Positions 1-11,061 of a stretch of DNA of 64,000 bases are shown here, in pieces. Origin of the DNA: Paraphysomonas bandaiensis (taxonomy: Eukaryota; Chrysophyceae). Location: positions 186,001 through 250,000 of the forward strand of contig CBFFRP010000324.1 in NCBI GenBank assembly GCA_965644295.1, written 5' to 3'. The notes beneath the pieces are model-generated. The model was given only the letters and a program-made list of their open reading frames with translations, did no database searches and was not told where the DNA came from. A program made the translations under genes and the position numbers. How positions within the stretch are numbered: the first letter of the stretch is position 1; each line of letters begins with the position of its first letter.

Positions 1-2250
1 ATTTTAAAGTTATGTATATGGTATATTCTATATATGAAAGTACAGTATAGAGCAGTACACAATTGTGTAACAACAACAATACTTCATAGCCAGTCAATAT
101 GTGTTAGCTATGTATGATTGGCCTAAAAATCTACACTACATATCCACATGCTGCTACTGTGCACACGAAGAGGTGAAGCTAATGCAGGCCTGGTCAGTGT
201 CGAAGTGCTATTTATTCCACACTTTTTGCTTTCGTTGACTGATGTTAAGCATGCGACTACATTCAGACGACTATAATTATATACTGCTCTTTGTAGCGCC
301 TGATTCCACGACACTCTAACTCTTATATGGTTGTAGTGTATATACCACAATCATATCCTCGTTTGAATGGAATGATGTCATCAGTACCCGAGTATCAATT
401 GAAGAAACCTTTAGACACGTATATGCTGATGAATAACTTCCTTTTGTTAATGGTTTACATAGAATTTTGTTAGCTGTGGAGTTGGTATATTCGGGATCCA
501 CTTCCTAGAAATCATGTTCCAAGAGAAATCCAGCGGAGGGGGTAGGGGTACTGCGACGGATTCTTAAAATAGAAGTCGAAAATTACTTGTTTTAGTAGTC
601 GTTTACATACTGTACGGACACAAATATGACGATCGTCCAAATTAAGGCTCCTGATCTTTACCACGAAACCCTCCTGACATCTCCACAGCACTCTACGCTG
701 TGCTTAAAATATTGTTATAATCACTATACTAATGAATGCGTAAATACTGATATCCCTGCAAATTATGTCGGAATTCACTAGAAAGACCTACCGGCGTCTG
801 TATCATCAATTCTATTTCACCACACTTGCATGTTACTTTTTCACTATTTCACATACAACGAGAGCCCCACTCCATATCCATAAAATTTCTCAACGACTAC
901 GTAATGTTCATCACACCCATGGAACTTTTAAAGGTCTATACTAATTTGAAGTTAAACGTCAAGTGTTAGTATAAACGTATAAACTTCTTGTGTAGCTATG
1001 ATGTTTACATACATGTGAACGAGTGATATATGCATTGCTTATTGGGCATGGTTGGATTTTTTAAAGAGCAAATAACACTGAAGAGAGTAGAGGTCATTGA
1101 CACTGTAGAAATGAGTTGGTAGTTGCTTAGCCAATAGCCAGGTCATCTTACAACTGCTGAATGCTCCCATAGAGCCTAAACTCGATTCGTGAGTGCAATA
1201 ACATATTATACTGTCACAGAAATACAACAGCATATAGACTGTACACGAGCGCAGTTACCCAACATCTGCTGATTAGTATAATTACAACCACTTCTTCAAT
1301 TTCAGAACGAGTTGTAGCAAAGTACATCATATGCTTCGAATCAACTTCATAATGTTGGATCGAAATATAGTACCAGAGGACAATGCATAAAAAGAATAGG
1401 GAATAACAATTTAATTCGATATTTACGAGTACACGAGTAATAATGAATGTAGAAGTAGTGCAAACCACACCACTGGAACGAATAATTCGTAACACTAATA
1501 CGACGAGGTGCAATACGAAAGCGACAACTGATAAGTGGTACTATAATACTAAGTGTCATTATTCAAACTCCTGCAAAGTCTTAGTTGCTACCGTGACCAT
1601 ATCAAAAAAAGACGATAATGCTACTCGAAGAATTTTGACATCCGCTGCATAGAATTTTCTGAGTGAAAACCAAATTAAGAATACTCTACTTTCGTTCATT
1701 CAACTTACATTACTAATAGTGAGTCAGATATTATCAGCTCTTTACTGACTCGTTCAGGTTGTAGTTCATCGTCCACAGATAAACACTGCTGTACCATTCT
1801 CGCATGGGCTTCACTTTTGTATGCAATTTTTAGAGTTGCATTATATTCCCTCTGAGAGTCCATCTAAACGAGATAAAAAGACTTAACTTGCTAGGCCTGA
1901 GGCTAAAAGATGACTGAATGTGGATATATATCGGGTGGAAATGTACAGCAGTGGAGATTGTGAGGGATGTACAATGCATGAGCGTGAGTCCCATGCAATA
2001 TGCCCCTTGCTATCACTGTACTGCTGCAAACGATAGAGTATGCTACTTTTCCCTAAAACCCGGCTATTTTTGATTTCACAGATACAAAATACTCGAATAT
2101 GGCGTTTTCAATATTACGATACCATAAAATACAGTGAACAGATATAGAGTACTTCTATACAGCTATGCCATAGCTGTGAGTTGATAGAGAGAGTGGAACC
2201 ATCATAAACACAGCTCAAGAGACCATTAACTTGAGAGGATATCCTGTGTT
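1..2250. other. gene-free leader region
   Basis: I see no reading frame here with recognisable protein character. The open stretches are short, overlap on both strands and have the composition of AT-rich spacer. No tRNA-like fold, long tandem array or clear transposon end was noticed. The last few hundred bases should contain the promoter of the DSCC1 gene that follows. Confidence 0.5.
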
Positions 2251-3774
2251 ATGCAATCCAATGAATCCATTGAGCCCCCCTCGAAGAGAGGTAAAGTAGA
2301 GGATGCAGAATGTGTTAATATCACAGACACGAAAGCAGTTTGTGAGATTAAGTTTTCGAATGGATATCGTGAAAGAGGAAAAGATTTTAAATTATTTGAA
2401 GTTCCAAAAGAATTTGCAGAAGAGTTTAATGGTAGCAGTTGTCGTGTCGTTGGTGACGACACTAATGATGCAGTCCTCTGCTCATCTCGCAAGACATATG
2501 CAATAAAGCAGGTCGAAACTTCCAATAGCGGTAACTGTGTATAAGCGTCTTGATTGTGTTCATTGTTTCTTTTAGTATTCTTAGTACCGCCGAGCGCAAC
2601 GAATAGCTTCGAGGTGCATTCATTGCATGGATTATACTATGAGGTGCAGCTATGCTTTTATATCGACTAAATAATGACATCACTACAGGTCGTCCCAACT
2701 CCGCCACGACTAGAAAAACTGGAACAGTGGTTGAAATCAACTGCATATACTGGGAAAAGTGTGGATGAGGAAAGTACTTATGTGAAATCGAACTTAGTGA
2801 AAATGTCTGATATAAGAAACCGTATCCAAGCGAGCGATGCTGAACTGGATGACGCTTTACGCAGCATGGGCGCTTCTGAAATTGACGGTACAAGAGTGTT
2901 ATGTAACATAGTTTACAGCTTCGCTAGGCACTGTTAACTATCATGTTATATGATGCAGGATATGTGCGCGTTGTGGATAAACAGGCATTACAAGATGTTG
3001 TCGGCCAGATACTTGACACAGTGATGGAGCAGCGCTGGAGCCTTGATAACATAACAGTTCAGGCTTGTCTAGAGCAAATGTCAGGGGTGGACGAGCGTAT
3101 TCTTGTTCATGCCTTGCGTTGTCTTTCGGGCAAGAGATATGATCAAGAAGATCCGATAAAGTGGCAGCTAGATCACAAACAGGTCGCTCGAAGTGTGGCA
3201 CAGAAGCTTTTCCGCACACGACTGGCTGAGACAGGGAGTGTGAGTAGCACCTATATACCTCTTTATTAATTGTGATTCTACTTGTTTATAAGAATCGATG
3301 GGACGTAACCGATTTTCACCTGAACTGGGCAGTGCATATGCCTATATCCTCAGACAGTGGTAGCTCTGCCTGCTCCAGTCCATCAGAAGAGTATCTACAG
3401 GTTGCTCTACGTTTAAGCAACCACACACGAACTTATATGCTTTGAAAACAGGGAATTGCTATCAAAGAGAGTGTTGAGGAGGTTGGAAACGTCAAAGGGG
3501 ATGCTCCTCGAGCTGTGTATTTGTTTTTACCTATCGATGATATGTCGTCATCCCCGCAGGTTGACCCAAGGACATCAGTTAAACTCGTTCTAAAGTAATG
3601 TTGATATAGGCGAGATTTCGGCAGCTTTTCAATGCAAAATCAAGATATTCATTGGAGGAGATTGAACCGTATTTAACGGACTTGTATGGGAAAAGTGGTC
3701 AACCTAAGTCATGTGCAGAGTTGCTGCTAGCACACGCTAACCTCATTGACGGATACTATGTCCCGAAATTGTAG
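2251..3774 (+). CDS. DSCC1: DSCC1/DCC1-like subunit of the CTF18 clamp-loader complex (7 exons)
   Basis: Proposed sister-chromatid cohesion protein DCC1, which with CTF8 joins the alternative CTF18-RFC complex that loads PCNA in the nucleus. Exons: 2251-2530, 2576-2613, 2689-2887, 2959-3239, 3293-3400, 3452-3559, 3610-3774. They join to 392 codons plus stop, almost the human length. What I see: an N-terminal block with FKLFEVPKEF, then AVLCSSRKTYAIKQVETSNS, the classic DCC1 signature. A middle block has LDDALRSMGASEIDG. The C-terminal winged-helix part has ARFRQLFNAKSRYSLEEIEP and ends GYYVPKL. Introns are 45-75 nt, all GT-AG. The second intron (2614-2688) is the least certain. The start is the first in-frame ATG. 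The nearest gene downstream is unrelated. Confidence 0.87.
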
Positions 3775-5726
3775 ATTATTTTCCCGTATATATACTAGCA
3801 TCATAGAGGTTAGGCGTATGCTATGTGCTATTGAATTAGTTGGTCAGTGTTTAGATCTGTTAGTAACGTACCTTGCCTAATATCAATTATCTGATTTGGT
3901 GGCGAACCGCGACGTCGTATTGTAGTTTTGCGTGCAAATGCTAGAGTTGAATTGGTATAATGTGTGACGCAACCACCTTGTATATTGAATATAGCCGGGT
4001 TTTGTTGCACATGCTGTAGCAATAGCACTTGTGACAACATGGTTTATTGCTTGTCTGAGTAACATGGGGAAATATTATTCAACCTAGTCGATTTCGTTGA
4101 AATACCTAGTCACACGAATATTATCAATGTAAAGTGTAATAAGTTATTCAACTTAGCGTATTTTAATTATAAACCTAGTCATATATTGTGCTCGCATTTC
4201 GCTTCGCATTACAAAATAATGAAGTCGCGGAGCAAGTAAACTAGAACCAAGAGCCAATGCAGCGTAGACAAGTTCAAAACGAAGTTAGATGATATAGCAG
4301 CGTCCACAAATTTAGTAGGAACAAATGACAAATGACACTATCTAGTTTAGTAGGAACGCCTGTGAAATTTATTAGGGACGTAGAGCCTTTGTTCTCTCAG
4401 CACAGTCTTCACGTAAGTTCTCTTTGATAGCGTCATGAAACTTTCTATCTAGGGGCTACTAGAATCCCTTATGCTTGTATCAATTAAAATGTACCAATAT
4501 GACAACAACCGCGCTATATCCTACTGAAGTTGGGAGACATAGGTTTACATTGACTCACTCTCAGAAGCTGATAGAAAGCTCGTTGAAGTGATACACTAGT
4601 TTTTCAAATAAATCTTGAGTGGATAATTACAAGTACCCCATTTCTAGTAAAGTGGAACATGGTTTCCGCAGGGACTGCTCGCAGAACTTCCAGAATACTT
4701 ACTGATGCAAACACAATGCTTTCCGCTCTGTGTCTGCAAATGTTTATTGAAGTAAGCATACAGGTTCTCGGGATGGTGGTAATCGCCGCTGCCTTCAGAG
4801 AATCAGTTGTTTTACAAGTGATGTTGTCGTATTGCTTAGATCATGTGCAGTCACGTGTATATTATCAAGAGGTGCCACTGTACGTGTTGTTTCCTGCTCG
4901 ACCGCGGAAGTTTGAATTGTAATGCTAGTTGGGAGAATAGAGGTATACATATACTGGCTGCAATCAGAAAGACTCTGCCCCACATGGGAAAGTGCGAAGC
5001 TGTATGCGTAACTCATTGGATCAACTACGTCAAATTGTGATGAACTGCATCTTGAATCGTTATCAGAATCAGATGATATGATTATAGAGTTGTGAACAAT
5101 ATCCGTGACATCTCCCTCTCTTCTCCATCATATATCACTACACGGATATATATGTCGACATCTCCACACTCACTCACGATGATTCCAACTCCACACTCAA
5201 CACTCAACTCATAGAGAGGTCAGTTCAGATGAGTGTATCTACAGTATGTTTATACTGAAACAGAAAGTGACTGACGATATCTTGAAACTCCACATACATC
5301 TCCACTGATGTGATAGATGTGTGTGTATTGTGATGTTCCATTCATCTCTTAATAGTATAAGGAACGACCATATGAATATCTAGCTAGATATTAGATACAG
5401 TATTAGCTTCAAATATCCCAAAATATATGTAGAAATCCTAATATATAGATATTGTAAAACATTTTCTTCAAACTTTTTCATAAAACCATTCCTTTTTCAT
5501 GTAAATACTGCATTTCGTATTTTTAGATTTTCAAAATCTGGAAATCCCATCACAACAATTGACCCACAGTAAAAACCCATACTTGGTACTGCCATATACA
5601 GGCATACCATGCTAATATCGATATGTGTATATGTGTTAAGAGCAGGAGTATATACATATATAGATATATGAGTATGCGCAGAGGGCATTAAGAACTCATA
5701 GAGAAGTATATATAAGCCGTTATATT
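3775..5726. other. spacer with transposon fragment, no supported gene
   Basis: Apart from the hAT-related fragment at 4,059-4,480, I see no supported gene. A frame at 4,659-4,922 has no family character and is opposed by a frame on the other strand. The right end (5,640-5,726) is rich in TATATA steps just before the glycosyltransferase start. Confidence 0.45.
4059..4480. mobile_element. truncated copy of the hAT-like element at 7,706-8,526
   Basis: The stretch starts with a diverged copy of the subterminal region of the downstream element (ATTATTCAACCTAGTC and repeated CCTAGTCA units). It stays alignable through the CTCGCAT..GCTTCGCATTAC region and into the interior (the CCTTTGTTCTCTCAGCACAG segment matches CCATTCTTTCTCAACACAA at 8,035). 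The terminal CAGGGCTAGGAAAC motif is absent from the left end and no right terminal repeat was found, so it is a broken copy. In both strands its frames carry stops. Confidence 0.6.
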
Positions 5727-7256
5727 ATGGCTGATGCATTTACAAGACGTCAAAAACAATTACGCAAGAGCACCAATCCTTGCACAACAACAACCAGCAT
5801 TGTGAAAGGGTTTGTTATCCTGATATTGTGTGTATGGATGGGGTTTATGGTGATGCATGTTATATCATTGAATCAACCATCAAAAGTAGATCATACAGGC
5901 ACGGTAGCAGTAGCCACTTCATACACGAATGATCCGATTACCGTGAAGTCCACTTCTCACTTAAGAGCCACTCGAAATGATATTCCATTTGAGGAAACTG
6001 ACGACTCGTACCATATCGTATTCTCAACAGGATGTTCTGAGTTCCAGGACTGGCAATCTATAGGTGTGTACTCTTCTGCCGAGGCTGTAGGACAGAGGGG
6101 CATAATCACCAGAATTGCCAGTGGGTGCACACCTTCCCAAGAAGCCTCTCTTCGACACGCAATGTCACATTTGCCAAAGCGGTGCCGTATTCACTTTGCC
6201 CCAGATACAGATGTTAAGGACCACAATGGCCATTTCTATAAATATGCTAATAAACCCCTTGGAATGATGCACTGGCTACAACATGCAGAGCCTAAGATAC
6301 CCCCAGAAGCTACAGTTGCGCTTGTGGATCCGGATTTCTTTTTCTTGCGGCCACTATGGCATGATTCCTTCGATTCTCCTGACAAATACATTGCTACAGG
6401 CCGTGCTAAGAAGACCCCCATGCCTAGGGACCCTGTTACTGGTAAGGTACGTGTAACGAAAGGCTCCATGATCGCTCAGCGATATGGCATTGGTGGAAAG
6501 CCGTGGACGAAAGCTCCCGGTAAGAACGGACAAAAGGCATGGGCATTAGATGAATACTTTTCAAGCATCGGCCGTTCGAACTCTCCTGCTCTTGCTCCTG
6601 ACCTGCTTGGACATGAGGACAGGGCTGGGGACTTCTACTCCATTGGGGCACCCTATATTGCGCTTGCCTCAGACTGGCTGCCGATCGCCACGAATTGGAC
6701 GGCACTTATGTATATGGCAGTTGAGAGAAACTTTGGAAATCTTGCAGAGATGTATGCTATGGTTATTGCTGTGGCCGATTACGGTATTCGACCCACTATG
6801 ATTGACTCGATGATGGTGTCCAATGTTGGCGCCGGAGATGAGGGTTGGCCGTGGATAGATGCCTTGCCGATGGACCGCGGATGTGACCCAAGCTTACTTA
6901 CGGACATGAGCACCCCGCTCCCGACGTTTTTACACTATTGTCAAACCTATCGTCACCCAGACCTTACAGCTAGCCATAGCCCAGGATCGTTGTTTTCGAA
7001 GTACCAGGTGCCAGCGGATATTCTCACTTGTCCAGAGGGAAGTGAAACTGTGGAGGGAGGGAAACGCAAGAGCAAGCCGACGAAAATGACACTAGACTCG
7101 AATGGATTTCTTCCGGAACCAGATATACATACTGTTGCCAAGACTAGAGATGATCTTCGACATACTTTCTCACATTGCTTTGCCACCCGTGGCACGAATC
7201 GTGCTGCCCGTGACTACAGGCGCTGGTTTTGCTCTGAAAAACGGAACTCTTCTTAA
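5727..7256 (+). CDS. peptidyl-serine alpha-galactosyltransferase / HPAT-like type II Golgi glycosyltransferase
   Basis: A single-exon 509-residue protein. A short basic N-terminus is followed by one hydrophobic segment (about residues 25-47), giving a type II membrane protein. The lumenal domain begins with HIVFSTGCSEFQDWQSIGVY, matching the start of the catalytic domain in the SGT1/hydroxyproline O-arabinosyltransferase group. It has a DPD metal/nucleotide-sugar motif at residues 201-203 in the context VALVDPDFFFLRPL. Further family features are WALDEYF and the GAPYIA..DW stretch. This family decorates serine or hydroxyproline in secreted glycoproteins in the Golgi of plants, algae and some protists. 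The choice between the galactosyl- and arabinosyltransferase branch is inference. The start is an ATG preceded by an AT-rich TATATATAA tract. A C-terminal basic patch (about residues 440-450) is lineage-specific as far as I can tell. Confidence 0.83.
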   Translation: MADAFTRRQKQLRKSTNPCTTTTSIVKGFVILILCVWMGFMVMHVISLNQPSKVDHTGTVAVATSYTNDPITVKSTSHLRATRNDIPFEETDDSYHIVFSTGCSEFQDWQSIGVYSSAEAVGQRGIITRIASGCTPSQEASLRHAMSHLPKRCRIHFAPDTDVKDHNGHFYKYANKPLGMMHWLQHAEPKIPPEATVALVDPDFFFLRPLWHDSFDSPDKYIATGRAKKTPMPRDPVTGKVRVTKGSMIAQRYGIGGKPWTKAPGKNGQKAWALDEYFSSIGRSNSPALAPDLLGHEDRAGDFYSIGAPYIALASDWLPIATNWTALMYMAVERNFGNLAEMYAMVIAVADYGIRPTMIDSMMVSNVGAGDEGWPWIDALPMDRGCDPSLLTDMSTPLPTFLHYCQTYRHPDLTASHSPGSLFSKYQVPADILTCPEGSETVEGGKRKSKPTKMTLDSNGFLPEPDIHTVAKTRDDLRHTFSHCFATRGTNRAARDYRRWFCSEKRNSS

Positions 7257-7697
7257 CCCAAGGAAAATATTAATTGATAGCATAGATGTTGCAGTTGTTT
7301 CAATATGCACCTCTAGTAACGAGATGTTACTGTTGCTGCATTAGACCAAAATGGATCGCCCTGATTCTACCGTTTCCCGGCAGTTGACGCAATTGTTTGT
7401 ATTATTGTTTCGACTATTTCGATTGTGTTATGTGAATAAACGAGAATAAAGTGTAATACCGTAATACATGAAATGTTGAGCATGAAAAATATTATTGTTT
7501 TCACAGCTGCGCTGATACATCTGACTACTTTTGAAAAAGAAGCGAAATTGCTAAATATGTGTGGATACTTGAATCAATTTTGTCAAGTAAAATTTAGGCT
7601 CGCAGTTTCGCATGTCAGAAAGAGGTTCACAAAACAGCAAGACTCTTTTATGTGGACACAGTACTATACAGTGATATACTGTTAACTTTACAAGATA
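7257..7697. other. 3' spacer of the glycosyltransferase gene
   Basis: AT-rich DNA with possible polyadenylation-like AATAAA around 7,435-7,450 (GTGAATAAACGAGAATAAAG). There is no credible reading frame; the open frames on both strands are short and oppose each other. Confidence 0.4.
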
Positions 7698-8534
7698 CGA
7701 TATACCAGGGCTAGGAAACAGTATATTGCAATTCAATATATTGTCTCCTAGGGGATATATTATTCAACCTAGTCAATTTGGTGGACTTTCCTAGTCACTC
7801 CAAAATTGGTGTAATAACCTAGTCAAAGCCAATTATAGTAATAAACCTAGTCATGAATTGTACTCGCATATAGCTACGAATTACAGAAGCATGAGGTCAT
7901 AGAAGGTGAATTAAAATCAATACAACATAGATCACTGAGGCGAACACAAAGCTAAAGAGCAGTAATATAGTAAGATATAACAGCATGGGCAGGACTCCAT
8001 CGCTCTCTCCAATGCTCAAGTAGGATTTTGTACACCATTCTTTCTCAACACAATCTCCATAGATGTCCTTCAGTACCTGAATGGTATGTTCGTGGATTAC
8101 CGCGTGGTGCCGAACCACAGAAATAAAAAAATTCTTCGCTGGCAGTGTCGGTTTTCTGATGCTCCAGATGACATCCTTGCTCATCCGAAGATTGTGGGGT
8201 TCGATGCCCATGAAATGAATATTGCTGTGGAGCTACACCGAACTTGGTCATCAGAAACAGCCCAATTTGCATTCGACTGTGAAGACGAAGTGTGAGGCAT
8301 ATAGAATTTTAATTTATGGCTATAGTATGCTCCCCTGTTTGACTAGGTGAATACTCAATTCCACCTAGTCAACCTAGTCAACCTAGTCATTGTAAAGTTA
8401 AAAATCTAATTATTTAATGACTAGGTTTTTACACCTTTTGACTATGTTATTACACCAATTTTGGTGTGACTAGGAAATTCCACCAAATTGACTAGGTCGA
8501 AAAATACATCCCGTCTCCTAGCCCTGCGATATAC
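7698..8534. mobile_element. hAT-like non-autonomous DNA transposon with 8-bp target-site duplication
   Basis: The element runs from 7706 to 8526 (821 bp) and is flanked on both sides by the identical octamer CGATATAC (7698-7705 and 8527-8534). An 8-bp duplication is typical of hAT transposons. The ends begin CAGGGCTAGGA and end TCCTAGCCCTG. The inverted repeat extends about 120-150 bp inward with matching blocks such as ACCTAGTCAATTTGGTGGA and CCAAAATTGGTGTAATAAC. The subterminal zones hold many CCTAGTCA units, including three in tandem near 8,364-8,388, probably transposase-binding repeats. No transposase is encoded. The interior has a roughly 315-bp open stretch on each strand (separate entry). 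The clean duplication suggests a fairly recent insertion. Confidence 0.88.
7897..8295. other. coding-like interior of the hAT-like element, strand ambiguous
   Basis: Two overlapping frames stay open. Minus strand 7897-8211 starts at an ATG and gives 104 residues with a C-terminal hydrophobic segment. Plus strand is open from about 7982 to a TGA at 8295 (ATG at 8086), with a C-terminus rich in acidic and polar residues (ending DCEDEV). The related fragment at 4,380-4,450 keeps hydrophobic similarity in both directions, so it does not settle the strand. I do not recognise a family. It may be a host gene piece captured between transposon ends. Confidence 0.3.
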
Positions 8535-9287
8535 TAACTTTAGAAGCAATACGTGCTTCTAATAATTTTGCGTTGTTAATATTTTTATATACTGGTGTGA
8601 CACACTCATTGGAAATAATGCATCTAAATTTTATATATCGTTATATATAAATCTCCAGTTTGCTTTTAAAATTGTAACCTAAAATACTTAAAACTCATAT
8701 TGAAATAGCCATTAAGATTAAAATGGGAAAACAACAGTACTACTTGCAGTACTAGTATAGTACTATACGTATATTGTAATTAGAAAAGTAGTAGATGAAA
8801 ATATCTGACCATCACTGAAACGGTGTCTGTTCAAGATCTAGAAAAGCTGCATGGTTTGACAAGGTGATTGATTATATGTAATACATTAAGTACGATATTT
8901 GCTAGCAGAAACCTCACAACACCAATATCTCGGCTATAATAATGGTATAATGGTTACTATCCCGAAATAACTTGGGTCAATGAGTTATGTATAGAAATAG
9001 GAAACACGCAGGTATAATATATACAACATTGCTATTCGACTTCTCTACCATATAAAATAGCAGCACAGACTTACCACAACATTAATCTTAGCACCTTGCT
9101 GAATGCACGAAGGTCTTACCGTAAAAAGTCTTGATGTTTTCAAGAAACAATCTCTTGTCGTGAAAGGTGTATTTAGTTTCTAGAATATAGATTCCCAATT
9201 TCAAGTTGCCAACTGCTTCCATAATATTAATTACGAAAAGAATATTAATTTTACAGCATAGTCTATCACAGGATTCTTTATCAGCAT
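8535..9287. other. AT-rich spacer
   Basis: Strongly AT-rich sequence without a supported frame. No transposon termini were found here beyond the neighbouring element. Confidence 0.45.
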
Positions 9288-9990
9288 TTAAATGGTGGGT
9301 ATCATTTCTTTACATTTAGCCTCATATTCCTCCGTAGACATATGACCACAGTCTAGAGCATCTCTCAATTGCGACACACGGTCGGAGAGACTGAGTGCAC
9401 TGATCGGACGACTGGTATTTGTAGGTGATAATACAGAACTCAATGATAGTTGTTCCATCGCAGAGTCCAAATATGTACGGCAACAAGGAGTGTATGAACA
9501 CTGCGAATGTTCCAACACTACAATGGGTTCTAAATGAACAAAAGATGTACCGCGAAGCACCACTGGCGTTAGACTGTGACGCTCTTTATCAACTATAATA
9601 TGTATAACTCCGATGCCTCCAACCATCATCAAAAATTTCACCAGGTTTTACATCAAAAGCCAGGTTTTGGTATTACCTCGACTTTTCGCTCGGGTGAACT
9701 GCTTCATCAATTGCGGATGCCTGACAAAAATTAACCACTAGAAGCTCGCGTAACTCTTGTTGCTGCTTGTAGGTCACGGCTTGCTCATTGACATGACTCT
9801 CAAGTTTGGCCTCCTCCGCCAATAGCGCGATATGCCAACTCGGTGTCCATTGGATGTTATAAGAATGTCCATGCGCCGGATAGTTCCTGCCACTTGACAA
9901 TTTCTGCTTTCTCCGACAATCCGCCACCCCTCGTCCGAACCACGGGACAGAAGAATACTGCAAAATTGGAAGTGGTACGCAAATACGCAT
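9288..9990 (-). CDS. unrecognised 2-exon gene (about 199 residues)
   Basis: Two good frames follow each other on the minus strand: 9677-9990 with an ATG start, and a second one ending at 9288. A donor AG/GTAATACC at 9676 and an acceptor at 9574 (103-nt intron) restore one frame of 199 residues plus stop. That intron is longer than its neighbours, so the junction is provisional. The first exon has a Q/E-rich helix (KQQQELRELL). The end of the protein has a short amphipathic helix with the pattern LRDALDCGHMSTEEYEAKCKEM, similar in style to SHOCT-type tails. I do not recognise a family. A decayed gene is also possible. Confidence 0.35.
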
Positions 9991-11061
9991 GGTCTACCAG
10001 ATGATATCTAAACTACTAGTCATAGCCATCCACCATAATAAAATTAATCGGGCGCGACAAGACATAACCAGGAGCAACGAAAAAGAAGTGTATGACTATG
10101 CTTACACTAAGTTGCTACACAACCTTTACGATGTCTATCCTAAAAGACCGGCTACAATAAATATAAATACAATAGCAAACAAAAAAAACAAGAAGGTAAA
10201 ATAACAATAAGCTCCCATGAATGTGAAAAAAGTAATAATAATACACCACATCAAACAGTATTATAAGCTGCACAATACCCATACACCTTACACTCTCACT
10301 ACTGTACTGCAATATATTCTGGCAGTACATTTCACCCTCTGGCGTGCTAGCCGATTTATTAAGTTTCTAAAACAACACATAGTGTTGTTACTTGAGCAAT
10401 TGCTGTCGCTGTTCACAGCTTGTGTTTAGTCAGTGCAAAGAAAATATCTCCGTCATTGGCCACACAGATGCCGTATAATGTGGACTCATATTGGTCATCA
10501 ATCACCCAAAGCTAACTCAATGAGCAAGCAAAATGTTGATATAGCTGATGTGGAACGGAAATGTATCGACTGTAAAAGGGAGTGATGATCTGAGATCGAA
10601 CGCAGAATCGCAGAATGACTGGTGGTTAGAATAACATGAAATTGGTGAATTAGTGAATAAAATAGTTTACATGTTTTTCATGAAAACACACAATTGTGTA
10701 TGCAATATAATAAAGAGTCTATCTAGTTTGATTAACGATCTTACTCGGGTTACCAGGCCCTGATTAAAATGACCATTAGTCAATACTATACGCCACTAAC
10801 AGCGTTACTTCCGTTCTTTTTCCTTGTTGCGCACCACGAACTCCTCGCAATTGCATTATGTCTGATATATCACCATAAAATGGAACCCAACAGCATTCAC
10901 AGCACCATATAACTAGTAATTCAATGGTGATTAAAAAACTGCTGTGATATATTACATTCATCCACGTGATTTACTGCACATAAACAACATACTCTGATGT
11001 AAACAATAATCTTTTGCTCCTAAAGCACGATACAAACAGATATGAATAATAACAAGTACGA
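9991..11061. other. spacer without a supported gene
   Basis: Several overlapping frames on both strands, none protein-like. A-rich and TATA-rich stretches occur at 10,180-10,260. Confidence 0.45.

Noticed and set aside
3590-3612. A 15-nt mini-intron in DSCC1 (GTAATGTTGATATAG)
   Set aside because: A 50-nt intron starting at 3,560 gives a better protein join (SSPQ to ARFRQLF) and fits the size of the other introns.
5700-5727. TATATATAA as a TATA box of the glycosyltransferase gene
   Set aside because: It lies only about 12-20 bases before the ATG, leaving no room for a normal start site. Such AT steps are common in this DNA.
8190-8215. GGGTTCGATGCCC as a tRNA B-box or SINE promoter
   Set aside because: No A-box, no tRNA fold and no tail; it lies in the coding-like interior of the hAT-like element.
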